Notes under the pieces: generated by a model
Database searches by the model: none
The model's input: the letters and a program-made list of their open reading frames with translations, nothing else
Told to the model about the DNA's origin: nothing
Translations under genes and position numbers: made by a program
Shown: positions 56,393 to 64,000 of the stretch, one piece after another
Numbering within the stretch: position 1 is the stretch's first letter
Layout of the letters: each line of letters begins with the position of its first letter
DNA from: an uncultured Paracoccaceae bacterium
GTDB taxonomy: Bacteria; Pseudomonadota; Alphaproteobacteria; Rhodobacterales; Rhodobacteraceae
NCBI GenBank assembly: GCA_951812615.1
Contig: CATOSU010000002.1
Span: 1,116,001 to 1,180,000, forward strand
Direction: 5' to 3'
DNA: 64,000 nt

Positions 56393-57952
56393 ATGACTTT
56401 GCGATGTGCGGCGGTCTGCGCCGCACTTTTTTGTTTGTTGTTTACGGTTCGCGCTACGGCGCAGGACGTGACTTTGACCTCTCCTGACGGAGCGGTCGAA
56501 ATCTCGGGCACGCTCCTGGGGTTTGATGGCGAGTATTATCGTGTCGATACGAAGTTCGGTGAACTGACCGTCGACGGGTCGGGCGTGCGTTGCGACGGTC
56601 CGGGCTGTCCGAACCTGTCCGGCTATGTGGCCGAGGTCACGTTTAGCGGGTCTTCGGCGATGGCCGAAGTGCTCTTGCCCGCCCTGATCGAGGGTTTCGC
56701 GCTGAGAAACGGGTACAAAACCCTGCGCGAGCAGCTGGAAAACGGCAACTTCGTTTACGTGCTGCTGGATGGCGAAGGCGGTGCGACCCTGGCGCGGTTC
56801 TATTTCTATGTCAGCAACACCGACGAAGGGTTCGCCGATCTCCTGGCAAACGAAGCTGACGTGGTTCTGGCCCTGCGGGAAATCCGGCCAAAGGAAGAGC
56901 AGCTGGCGCGCGAGGCGGGAATGGGTGACATGACCGACACCAATCGCAGCCTGGTCCTGGCGCTGGATGCGATGGTGCCGGTGGTTGCGCCGGACAATCC
57001 GGTCCGGACCATTTCAACGCTGCAACTCGCACAGGTTTTTGCGGGCCAGATCACAAACTGGGCTGATCTTGGCGGGCCGGACGCGCCGATTGCCCTGCAT
57101 TTGCCGGACCCGGGGTTCGGCCTGACGCAAGCAGTAGAGGATCGGTTGATCAAAGTTGCCGGGCTGAGCTTTGCCGATGATATCGACCGCCACCCGCTGA
57201 GCAGCGGGCTGGCACGCGCGGTGGTCGGGGACCCGTTCGCCATTGGGATTGCGAGCTATGCGGAAACCGGTGCTGCACGGACCATGACGCTGACCGGGGC
57301 CTGCGGGTTCCGGCTGGAGGCGAACCGGAGGACCATCAAGACCGAAGATTACCCACTGAACTCGCCCATGTTCCTGTACCTGCCTGCCCGGCGGCTGCCC
57401 AAGCTGGCGCACGCTTTCCTCGCTTATACCCGCGGGCCGTCGGCCCAGATTGTCATTCGCCGCGCGGGGTTCGTGGATCAGGTAGCCGAGGAGGTGCCCT
57501 TGCGCCTGCAGGGGGACAGGCTGGCCAACGCCATCGCCGCGGCGGGCGAGGAAGTGAATTTGGCAACTCTGCAATCAATGATCGAAACGCTGCGACCGAT
57601 GCGGCGGCTGACATTGTCCTTTCGGTTTGAAACAGGATCGTCGCGGCTGGACGCGCAGTCGCGCTCCAACGTGGCACAGTTCACGCGCGAACTGGAGGCA
57701 GGCGTGTTTGATTCGCGGCAGCTGCTGTTCGTGGGGTTCAGCGATGGTGAAGGTGCGGCCGCCGGAAATCTGAGGATTTCCAAAGCCCGCGCCAAGGCCG
57801 TTCGCGACGCGGTGCTGAACGCGGCCGAAACCGGGGCGTTCACAACCGATGACATCGATATCGCCGCGTTCGGAGAAGCGATGCCGATGGCCTGTGATGA
57901 CACGGATTGGGGGCGGCAGGTAAATCGCCGCGTCGAAGTCTGGGTGCAGTGA
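56393..57952 (+). CDS. Periplasmic binding-like domain fused to OmpA C-terminal domain
   Basis: The 519-residue product has a signal peptide (AALFCLLFTVRATAQ). It then has a small N-terminal domain, a PstS-like binding domain (about 75-360: FSGSSAMAEVLLPALIEGFALRNGY, then VPVVAPDNPVRTISTLQLAQVFAGQITNWADLGG) and a C-terminal OmpA-like peptidoglycan-binding domain (about 400-519: LSFRFETGSSRLDAQS, RISKARAKAVRDAVL, NRRVEVW). Phosphate- or other ligand-binding linked to the cell wall is inferred. No pst genes are nearby. The 108-bp gap from the upstream gene has no other feature. Confidence 0.85.
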   Translation: MTLRCAAVCAALFCLLFTVRATAQDVTLTSPDGAVEISGTLLGFDGEYYRVDTKFGELTVDGSGVRCDGPGCPNLSGYVAEVTFSGSSAMAEVLLPALIEGFALRNGYKTLREQLENGNFVYVLLDGEGGATLARFYFYVSNTDEGFADLLANEADVVLALREIRPKEEQLAREAGMGDMTDTNRSLVLALDAMVPVVAPDNPVRTISTLQLAQVFAGQITNWADLGGPDAPIALHLPDPGFGLTQAVEDRLIKVAGLSFADDIDRHPLSSGLARAVVGDPFAIGIASYAETGAARTMTLTGACGFRLEANRRTIKTEDYPLNSPMFLYLPARRLPKLAHAFLAYTRGPSAQIVIRRAGFVDQVAEEVPLRLQGDRLANAIAAAGEEVNLATLQSMIETLRPMRRLTLSFRFETGSSRLDAQSRSNVAQFTRELEAGVFDSRQLLFVGFSDGEGAAAGNLRISKARAKAVRDAVLNAAETGAFTTDDIDIAAFGEAMPMACDDTDWGRQVNRRVEVWVQ

Positions 57953-58007
57953 CCGCTGCTTCATCGGTGCGGTAATCCCGGCAGAAACCAGGATCTCCGG
58001 TCAAACG

Positions 58008-58385
58008 TCAGGCCGTTTCCAGACAATGCCGACGGAATGCGCGTTTCAGCATATCCAGTTCCGCGCGCAGCAGTTCGACCTCGGCGCGGATGTCGTCGGC
58101 CACGGCCTCCCCGGCGATCAGGGTGAAATCTGCTAGCTTGGCGTTATCGGCGCCATCGAAAATCAGGAACGTCTGAACCCCGTCCGCGATTGCCTCCTGC
58201 GGAATCGGGATGCGCAAGACCCAACCGCCGGCTTCGCGCTGTTCGTTCAGTTCGATCCCCTTGATCGGAGTATCCTGATGCGTCACCCGCACATCGGGCT
58301 TTGCCCCGGCATCGCCGGCACCCATTACGAGCCCTTCCCACGTGCCGTCCCGGAAACTGGTTTTGACTATCTGCAATTCGCTCAT
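58008..58385 (-). CDS. Hypothetical protein with C-terminal coiled coil
   Basis: The 125-residue product begins MSELQIVKTSFRDGTWEGLV. It has a likely beta-rich core (to about residue 90) and ends in a leucine-rich helix RAEVELLRAELDMLKRAF. I do not recognise a family. It is ten bases after the DUF6478-type gene on the same strand, so the two probably form an operon. The start at 58385 is preceded by GAGGAAAC. Confidence 0.65.
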   Translation of the reverse strand: MSELQIVKTSFRDGTWEGLVMGAGDAGAKPDVRVTHQDTPIKGIELNEQREAGGWVLRIPIPQEAIADGVQTFLIFDGADNAKLADFTLIAGEAVADDIRAEVELLRAELDMLKRAFRRHCLETA

Positions 58386-58395
58386 CGCCGTTTCC

Positions 58396-59157
58396 TCAGA
58401 TCTCGGCCCTTGGATACCGGGCAAAGGTAAGATCCCGGATGATCACCTGATTCATTTCCGGACCCTCAAAGATCAGGTCGAGCCAGCCACCTTCCACGCG
58501 CCGTTCATTCAGCCGCGAATACGCCAGGTCGAATTCAACGTTCACGTCTTCTTCCTGCAAGGGAAGTTCACGCACGATCTGTTCGGTGTTTGGGCCGTGC
58601 TTGATGTTGATTCGGGCGAATATCTCCAGCGGCTTTTCCATTTCCACGATTGTATTGACGCGGATCAGGTGGCGTTTCTGAAGACCGTTCAGTGCCTCTT
58701 GCGGCAATTCGATCACCAGCGACAGGAATGATCCGTCGAACTTGAAAACGTCCATGCGCAGCCCGAACGGCGCAAGGTCTTCTTCCCGCATGTTTCGCAG
58801 CTGGCGCAGGGTCAGTTCCGAAAAATCGCAGTCGTGGAACAGCGTCACCTCGCTGCCCAGCCGCGATTGGCTTTGGACAGACGACATGCCGGGCGACGGC
58901 AACGGGCCACGCCACAGTTCGGGTCGCCACGACCAGTCCGTGCCATGCGGCATCGCAAAGGAGTTGGAGCCGATAGCCGGCAGGGCCAGCCGCCCGTCGG
59001 CGACGTGAATCAGACGATCCAACTGGCTGCGCAGCCTGCGCGCCTGTGTCCGTTGCTGGCGCAGCGTATCAAGCGTCGCGTCCGGCGCTTCCTGGGCCGC
59101 ACGCCGCCAGCGCCGCAAATTGCGGGAATTGGAGATGACGTCGATGATACTGCTCAT
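58396..59157 (-). CDS. DUF6478-type protein
   Basis: The 253-residue product begins MSSIIDVISNSRNLRRWRRAAQ, has a basic helix RQQRTQARRLRSQLDRLI. A C-terminal globular part contains GTDWSWRPELWRGP, ATLFHDC-like SEVTLFHDCDFSELTL and RMDVFKFDGSFLSLVIELP. This resembles a Rhodobacterales family I know as DUF6478; no function is known. The upstream frame start at 59202 lacks a ribosome binding site. Confidence 0.75.
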   Translation of the reverse strand: MSSIIDVISNSRNLRRWRRAAQEAPDATLDTLRQQRTQARRLRSQLDRLIHVADGRLALPAIGSNSFAMPHGTDWSWRPELWRGPLPSPGMSSVQSQSRLGSEVTLFHDCDFSELTLRQLRNMREEDLAPFGLRMDVFKFDGSFLSLVIELPQEALNGLQKRHLIRVNTIVEMEKPLEIFARINIKHGPNTEQIVRELPLQEEDVNVEFDLAYSRLNERRVEGGWLDLIFEGPEMNQVIIRDLTFARYPRAEI

Positions 59158-59563
59158 GTTCTCATTGCCCAGCGTCAGGTGTCCGCCGTTGGTAGGTTCC
59201 ATGAGTATGAAACGAATGCGTTTCGGTCAACTGAACGTGGGCCTGCGACGTCGGGTTCCGGCGGAAAAAGCGTCCCGTCGCTAAACGGGGGGTCATCGTC
59301 AGCAAGTGATCAATGACGGGAAGGCGGTTAGAGCTGTCTTCGCGCATGGGCGAAAACTATGTTTATCGATGTCCTGCGAACAGCCAAACTCTTGCCGGCA
59401 CTGAGCGACAAGTAAGGTTCGGTAGTCACATTTTCAGCTAAGCCGGTTCCGCAGACCACGTCGGCCGCGGCCAATTTGGTCCAGTATGAAGTTGGCTGGA
59501 CGTAGCATTTCTTTGCTGCACGACGATCGCCATGCACTGCGGCGGCAACTTACGAACCAAAAA
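59158..59563. other. Intergenic region (about 400 bp) between DUF6478 gene and cyclase gene
   Basis: No convincing gene, RNA or terminator was seen. Several short frames exist, including a basic 27-codon one at 59201-59284 with no good ribosome binding site. Base composition drops toward the cyclase side, so this gap may contain one edge of an inserted segment. Confidence 0.5.
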
Positions 59564-61375
59564 CTAGTCGCTCAAACCCGCCTCACGTAGCGACTGCTCC
59601 ATACGCTGTCTGTAGGTGAGATCTTCGAGATGCAGCAGATCCATGATGGATGAAATGGACGTGTCAAATCCCAGCGTCCCGTATTCTTCCAAGAGCCAAA
59701 GAGCGTCCTCGTGCCGCCCCATAGCCCCATAATTCGCGATCTGGTGTCTCAGGCAGTAAGGCGACGTTGGCATCTGCTCAAGGCAGCGGTCGAAAGCGTG
59801 TTCGGCCGCTTCATGGTTTTCTCCATGAAACTGCGCAATCCCAAGCAAAAAGAAATACCAGAATGGAGGATTCGGATGCGTCGCGACAATAGGTTCGATG
59901 ATTGCTACGGCTTCATCTGCCTTACCCTGAAAGGTCTTGAGCGAGGCGTAGAATACCCGTGCATCGTCGTTGGCAGGCTGGAGCGCCATAGCCCGTTCCA
60001 GATGGTGTTCCGCCTTGGTGAAGTCATCTTCTGCAGACAGGGAATGCAACCGCCCGGCGGCATAATGCGCCAGCCAGAGATCAGGATCGATGGACAGCGC
60101 CCTGTCGGCGAAATAGAGCGCTTTTTCCTGGTCCTCCGTGCTCAGAACTGTCCAGCCATTTTCGAGGCGAATGGCATAGATCGCCGCAAGTTCCGCATAG
60201 GCGCGGGCATAGTTTTCGTCGAGATCGATGGCTTCCCGAAAATGCCTTTCGGCCACGTAGCTCGCTTCCCTGGAAAAGGCCGTAGCAGCCTGGCGCCCCA
60301 GAATGATCTCTTTGTACGCATCGGGATTGTTGGTTCCGGTTCCACGCAGCCGGTCGAGGTCCCGGTCGGTGATCTGGCCGCTAATCCCGGTCGCGACATC
60401 TTCGATGATGCGGTCGCGGAACTCGACCAGCTGTAGCGAGGAACCATCATAAGCTCCTGCCCATGTGATCGTCCCCTTGGCGCCGTCAATCAGTTCGACG
60501 GCAATCCTGAGTGCATCGTTGCTAATGAACACGCTTCCGTCCACGACATACCTTGCCCCAAGGGATCTAGCGGCCTCGATTGCCGCGAGCCCACGATCGG
60601 TAACAGAGAAGGCCACAGAGCTGGGAACAACGCTAACACCGGAAACCTCCGCCAGCCGGATGGTCAGATCTTGTGCGATGCCGTCTGAAATTATCCTGTC
60701 GCCAGACGCCCCCTCGGGGGTTTTAAAAGGCAGAACCGCGACGACTTCTCGCAGGGTTTGCGTTGCCTCAGGAGGACCGGGACGTATCACCCATCCAAGA
60801 ACTGCCGCGCAAATGGCAAGACCGGCGACCGCGTAAGGCCATTTCTTTGCCAGCTTGCGGCGTCTGTACCGGTGTGCGTCGTCTGAGGGCCAGCAAAACA
60901 ACTCCAGAGAACGCGAGATGTTCTTGACCTTCTGTTTCCCCAACGGCACGAAAATTTCGTTAATCTTGCCGACGATCTGATCCGCGACGGCGCTGGAGAT
61001 CAGTATGCCACCCACCGGGGCCAGCGGCTCCAGTCGCGCGGCGATGTTCAGACCATCGCCAAGAAGGGTGTCGCCTTCCTCCGCGACGTCGCCAAAATGA
61101 ACACCGATCCGCAGCTGATACATATCGCCGCCGCGGCCTGATAGAACTTTTTGGATGTGCAACGCTGTATTGACGGCATTAACCGACGTATCGAATGTCG
61201 CAATGACACTGTCACCTGCCGTCGCGAATATCGAACCTCCGTGACGTGCAATCGCCTCGTCCACCAAGGAACGCGTTTTAGACAGCGCGGCAATGGCGCT
61301 CGCTTCGTTCGCTTCCACCCTAGCGCTGTAACCAACGGCGTCCGCCACAAGAAAGCATGCCAGCCTGCGCGCCAT
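59564..61375 (-). CDS. Class III adenylate/guanylate cyclase with TPR output
   Basis: The 603-residue protein has an N-terminal class III cyclase domain (about 1-165) with metal-binding FLVADAVGYSA (Asp12), ATAGDSVIATF (Asp55) and GDGLNIAARLE. A single membrane segment lies at about 180-197 (PYAVAGLAICAAVLGWVI). A TolB/FlgO-like middle region with REVVAVLPFKTPEGAS follows, then TPR repeats (about 370-600). It is common in rhizobia and roseobacters and should make cAMP or cGMP from the cytosolic side. GC is lower than in neighbours. No downstream partner was identified. Confidence 0.9.
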   Translation of the reverse strand: MARRLACFLVADAVGYSARVEANEASAIAALSKTRSLVDEAIARHGGSIFATAGDSVIATFDTSVNAVNTALHIQKVLSGRGGDMYQLRIGVHFGDVAEEGDTLLGDGLNIAARLEPLAPVGGILISSAVADQIVGKINEIFVPLGKQKVKNISRSLELFCWPSDDAHRYRRRKLAKKWPYAVAGLAICAAVLGWVIRPGPPEATQTLREVVAVLPFKTPEGASGDRIISDGIAQDLTIRLAEVSGVSVVPSSVAFSVTDRGLAAIEAARSLGARYVVDGSVFISNDALRIAVELIDGAKGTITWAGAYDGSSLQLVEFRDRIIEDVATGISGQITDRDLDRLRGTGTNNPDAYKEIILGRQAATAFSREASYVAERHFREAIDLDENYARAYAELAAIYAIRLENGWTVLSTEDQEKALYFADRALSIDPDLWLAHYAAGRLHSLSAEDDFTKAEHHLERAMALQPANDDARVFYASLKTFQGKADEAVAIIEPIVATHPNPPFWYFFLLGIAQFHGENHEAAEHAFDRCLEQMPTSPYCLRHQIANYGAMGRHEDALWLLEEYGTLGFDTSISSIMDLLHLEDLTYRQRMEQSLREAGLSD

Positions 61376-61563
61376 TCGGTAAACCTCACTGTCTGAACGC
61401 GTGCGACAAACCCTATCGAAAACTGTTTCTTGCGTCCAACGGGAGCGTTTCCAAAGTACGATCCGACGGGCAGCTCGGGCCGTTCAACATGTCTGTTCTG
61501 GGCTCGATCCTGCGGTTGGAGAGCGGATCGGGTTCGCGCAACTCTTCGCGACGGGTTTCCAAG

Positions 61564-61592
61564 AAAAAACGCCCCGCCAGTTGACGGGGCGC
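61564..61592 (-). terminator. Intrinsic terminator of ilvD
   Basis: On the minus strand CGCCCCGTC (61591-61583) and GGCGGGGCG (61578-61570) pair with a four-base loop, followed by six T (61569-61564). It lies 19 bases after the ilvD stop. Confidence 0.88.
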
Positions 61593-61610
61593 TGAACCTG
61601 TCTGCGGCGA

Positions 61611-63374
61611 TCACAGATCGGCGTAGCAGTGCTTTTCCTCGCCGCCGCCCGGATGCGTTACCGCGCCCTTGTAGGTCGCTCCGACCAGCTGCGCGTATTT
61701 CCACAGCGAGCCGGAGGCATAAATCGTGTCGCGCGGGCCGGACCAGTTGGCCTTGCGCTGTTCCAGCTCCTCGTCCGTCAGCGCGACGCTGATTTCACCA
61801 TCGATCGCGTTGATGGTGATTTCATCGCCGTTTTGGATCAGCGCAATCGGGCCGCCCTGGGCCGCTTCGGGGCCGACATGGCCGACGCAGAAACCGCGAG
61901 TGGCGCCCGAAAACCGTCCGTCCGTGATCAGGGCAACCTTTTTACCCATGCCCTGACCGGACAGGGCGGCGGTCGTGGCCAGCATTTCGCGCATGCCGGG
62001 GCCGCCCGCGGGGCCTTCGTTGCGGATGACGATCACCTCGCCTTCCTTGTATCCGCGCTGTTTGACGGCCTCGAAAGCGTCTTCCTCGCATTCGAACACG
62101 CGCGCCGGACCGGTAAAGACCTGATTTTCGGGTGCAATACCTGCGACCTTCACGATGGCGCCTTCCGGGGCAAGATTGCCCTTCAGCCCGACAACACCGC
62201 CGGTTTTGGTGATCGGCGCATCAATCGGATAGATGACCTGACCATCAGCCTCGCGGCTGATCTGGTCCAGCTCTTCGCCGATGCTGCGACCGGTCGCCGT
62301 CATACAGTCTTCGTGGATGAGCCCGGCCTTGCGCAGTTCCTTCATCACGACCGGGATACCGCCCGCATCATAAAGATCCTTGGCCACGTAGGTGCCGCCG
62401 GGCTTCAGATCGACGAAATAGGGCGTGTCGCGGAAAATCTCGCAGACATCTTCTAGATAGAACTCGATTCCCGCTTCGTGCGCGATGGCCGGCAGATGCA
62501 GGCCGGCGTTTGTGGACCCGCCGGTGCAGGCCACCACGCGGGCGGCGTTTTCCAGCGACTGGCGGGTGACCACGTCACGGGCCCGGATATTGCGTTCGAT
62601 CAGATGCATGACCGCCTGACCGGAGGCTTCGGAATACTGGTCGCGGCTTTCGTAGGGTGCCGGCATGCCGGAAGAGTTCATCAGCGCCAGCCCGATCGCT
62701 TCGGACACGCAGGCCATGGTGTTTGCGGTAAACTGGCCGCCGCAGGCGCCGGCGGACGGGCAGGCGACCCGTTCCAGCATGTCCAGCGCGGCATCGCTGA
62801 GTTCGTTGTTCTGGTGGCGTCCGACCGCTTCGAACATGTCCTGAACGGTCAGGTCCCGGGTGCGGAAATCTTCCGGGATCTCTTCGACCTGAGGCGCCTT
62901 GCCCGGCAGGATCGAGCCGCCGTAGATGAAAACGGAGGGCACATTAAGCCGGACCATCGCCATCATCATGCCGGGCAGCGATTTATCGCAGCCGGCTAGA
63001 CCAACCAGCGCATCGTAGCAGTGGCCGCGCATTGTCAGTTCCACGGTGTCGGCAATGGCCTCGCGCGAGGCCAGCGATGACCGCATGCCTTCGTGACCCA
63101 TGGCGATGCCGTCGGTCACGGTGATGGTGGTGAATTCGCGCGGGGTGCCGCTGGCGGCCTTGACGCCCAGTTTGACGGCCTGCGCCTGACGGTTGAGCGC
63201 GATGTTGCACGGCGCCGCTTCGTTCCAGCAGGTGGCCACACCGATCAGCGGCTGGTGAATCTCGTCATCGCTGAGCCCCATGGCGTACAGATAGGACCGG
63301 TGCGGCGCCCGTTCGGGCCCCTCGGTCACGTACCGGCTGGGCAGTTTGGATTTATCGAACTGGCGCTTGAGCAT
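61611..63374 (-). CDS. ilvD: Dihydroxy-acid dehydratase
   Basis: IlvD converts dihydroxy-isovalerate and related acids to 2-keto acids in branched-chain amino-acid synthesis, using an iron-sulfur cluster. The 587-residue product has IGVATCWNEAAPCNIAL, AMGHEGMRSSLASRE, VGLAGCDKSLPGMMMA and ACPSAGACGGQFTANTMA. The GRFSGATRGFCVGHV motif is near the C-terminal third. GGGAGG lies five bases before the ATG. Cys residues of the cluster are present. Confidence 0.97.
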   Translation of the reverse strand: MLKRQFDKSKLPSRYVTEGPERAPHRSYLYAMGLSDDEIHQPLIGVATCWNEAAPCNIALNRQAQAVKLGVKAASGTPREFTTITVTDGIAMGHEGMRSSLASREAIADTVELTMRGHCYDALVGLAGCDKSLPGMMMAMVRLNVPSVFIYGGSILPGKAPQVEEIPEDFRTRDLTVQDMFEAVGRHQNNELSDAALDMLERVACPSAGACGGQFTANTMACVSEAIGLALMNSSGMPAPYESRDQYSEASGQAVMHLIERNIRARDVVTRQSLENAARVVACTGGSTNAGLHLPAIAHEAGIEFYLEDVCEIFRDTPYFVDLKPGGTYVAKDLYDAGGIPVVMKELRKAGLIHEDCMTATGRSIGEELDQISREADGQVIYPIDAPITKTGGVVGLKGNLAPEGAIVKVAGIAPENQVFTGPARVFECEEDAFEAVKQRGYKEGEVIVIRNEGPAGGPGMREMLATTAALSGQGMGKKVALITDGRFSGATRGFCVGHVGPEAAQGGPIALIQNGDEITINAIDGEISVALTDEELEQRKANWSGPRDTIYASGSLWKYAQLVGATYKGAVTHPGGGEEKHCYADL

Positions 63375-63481
63375 GGCTGGCCTCCCGGAAAACTCGCTTT
63401 AGTGCCAATACAAAGCGTATCGTACGGGGACAAGGGCGATCAGGGGTCGCCAACCGCAGCAGGAGGCAATAGGCAGGCTGT

Positions 63482-64000
63482 ATGTCCCGTTCGCCTTATG
63501 CCGCTCAGGCCCGATTGATCGAGGCCGCCCGCACACGCCCGGAATTGTGGCGGCTGGCGATCGGGTTGGTGATGGCGGCCGGTGTCGTCGTCGCGCTGAA
63601 CACGGCGTTGCAGGGGATTATGCTGCGCGTGCAGCCCGAGTTCTGGAAGACGCATTTCGCAGGTCCGGGGGGGCAGGGAACGACGCCCGCGTCAATGTTG
63701 CTGACGCTCTACAGCTTCGGGTTCCTGATCATCGGCGTTGCGGTTGCCCTGCGGGTTCTGCACCAACGCGATCTCGGCTCTCTGCTGGGTCCGGTGCGGT
63801 TGGCGTCCGCTCAGTTTGCCATGGTTGCCCTGATTCTGTTTGGGCTTGGCGTCGTGCTGCTGGTGTTGCCGCCATACGGCATGGGCATGGAGCTGCGCCC
63901 GAACATGTCCCTGCCGCGGTGGTTGCTTTTGTTGCCGTTGGGATTGTTCGGGGTGCTGATTCAGAGCGCATCCGAAGAGGTTCTGTTTCGCGGATACATA
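63482..64000 (+). CDS. CPBP-family intramembrane protease (3' end beyond window)
   Basis: From ATG 63482 the frame stays open for 173 codons to the window end. Hydrophobic segments occur near residues 25-45, 70-90, 105-125 and 145-160. The last residues, SASEEVLFRGYI, contain the EExxxR motif of CPBP/CAAX-type metalloproteases. AGGAGG at 63461-63466 is rather far from the ATG, and AGGCAGG at 63471-63477 is closer. The catalytic His motifs would be beyond the edge. It diverges from ilvD. Confidence 0.82.
   Translation, partial: MSRSPYAAQARLIEAARTRPELWRLAIGLVMAAGVVVALNTALQGIMLRVQPEFWKTHFAGPGGQGTTPASMLLTLYSFGFLIIGVAVALRVLHQRDLGSLLGPVRLASAQFAMVALILFGLGVVLLVLPPYGMGMELRPNMSLPRWLLLLPLGLFGVLIQSASEEVLFRGYI

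Noticed and set aside
59201-59284. 27-codon basic frame in the gap before the cyclase
   Set aside because: It has a poor ribosome binding site, no terminator or conservation evidence, and a composition expected by chance.
1-64000. tRNA, rRNA, CRISPR arrays, insertion sequences or prophage
   Set aside because: I looked for tRNA T-arm-like sequences, repeated spacers and transposase or phage motifs and saw none. A covariance-model scan would be needed to exclude tRNAs fully.

Overview
The window is a gene-dense, roughly 60% GC stretch of an alphaproteobacterial main chromosome. Gene content and order point to the Rhodobacterales (Roseobacter group): secB-dnaQ-coaE-aroE-maf facing hemJ-rho-mnmE-mnmG-rsmG-parA-parB, a Hint-domain protein, an IF-2 locus with rimP-nusA-ylxR, argJ-mutT beside a parvulin and secA, and ferrochelatase, UbiG and glutaredoxin genes of alphaproteobacterial type. 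No rRNA, tRNA, CRISPR array, transposase or phage gene was seen.

Region 1 (1-11 kb) looks like the chromosomal origin neighbourhood. The 404-bp gap between divergent maf and hemJ has an AT-rich tract and three DnaA-box-like sites. It sits where Caulobacter has its origin. To its right, mnmE-mnmG-rsmG-parA-parB form an overlapping operon, and two parS-like 16-mers lie inside the start regions of mnmG and rsmG. Region 2 (11-20 kb) is housekeeping: hemW-rdgB-rph, hrcA-grpE, mutS, maeB.

Region 3 (20-27 kb) is more accessory: a periplasmic MsrA overlapping maeB tail to tail, a sulfotransferase-like P-loop protein, a Hint-domain protein with an HlyC-like acyltransferase directly behind it, argG, and a divergent Hpt / REC-PP2C signalling pair. 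Region 4 (27-34 kb) holds hslO, two Nudix genes, a CCA-adding-type nucleotidyltransferase, a pair of half ABC exporters preceded by a possible leader peptide, and an RNA methyltransferase. Region 5 (35-44 kb) has two L,D-transpeptidases around a CAP-domain lipoprotein, a small envelope peptide, hemH, a ComF-Grx-nitrilase-MarR run, ubiG, a proline iminopeptidase and a short orphan solute-binding protein.

Region 6 (44-58 kb) is the rimP-nusA-ylxR-infB operon, headed by a promoter and a strong terminator placed just before the rimP ribosome binding site (an attenuator arrangement). It is followed by a hidden 44-residue gene, then mutT-argJ-parvulin facing secA, and a solute-binding/OmpA fusion. 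Region 7 (58-64 kb) carries a lower-GC adenylate cyclase-TPR gene inserted between conserved neighbours, ilvD with its terminator, and the start of a CPBP-type membrane protease that runs off the end.

The window is mostly core genome. The items most worth a second look are the origin/parS block, the Hint-HlyC pair, the rimP leader, the unannotated 44-residue gene, the leader peptide before the ABC exporters, and the cyclase insertion. I did not find a clearly undescribed multi-gene system.
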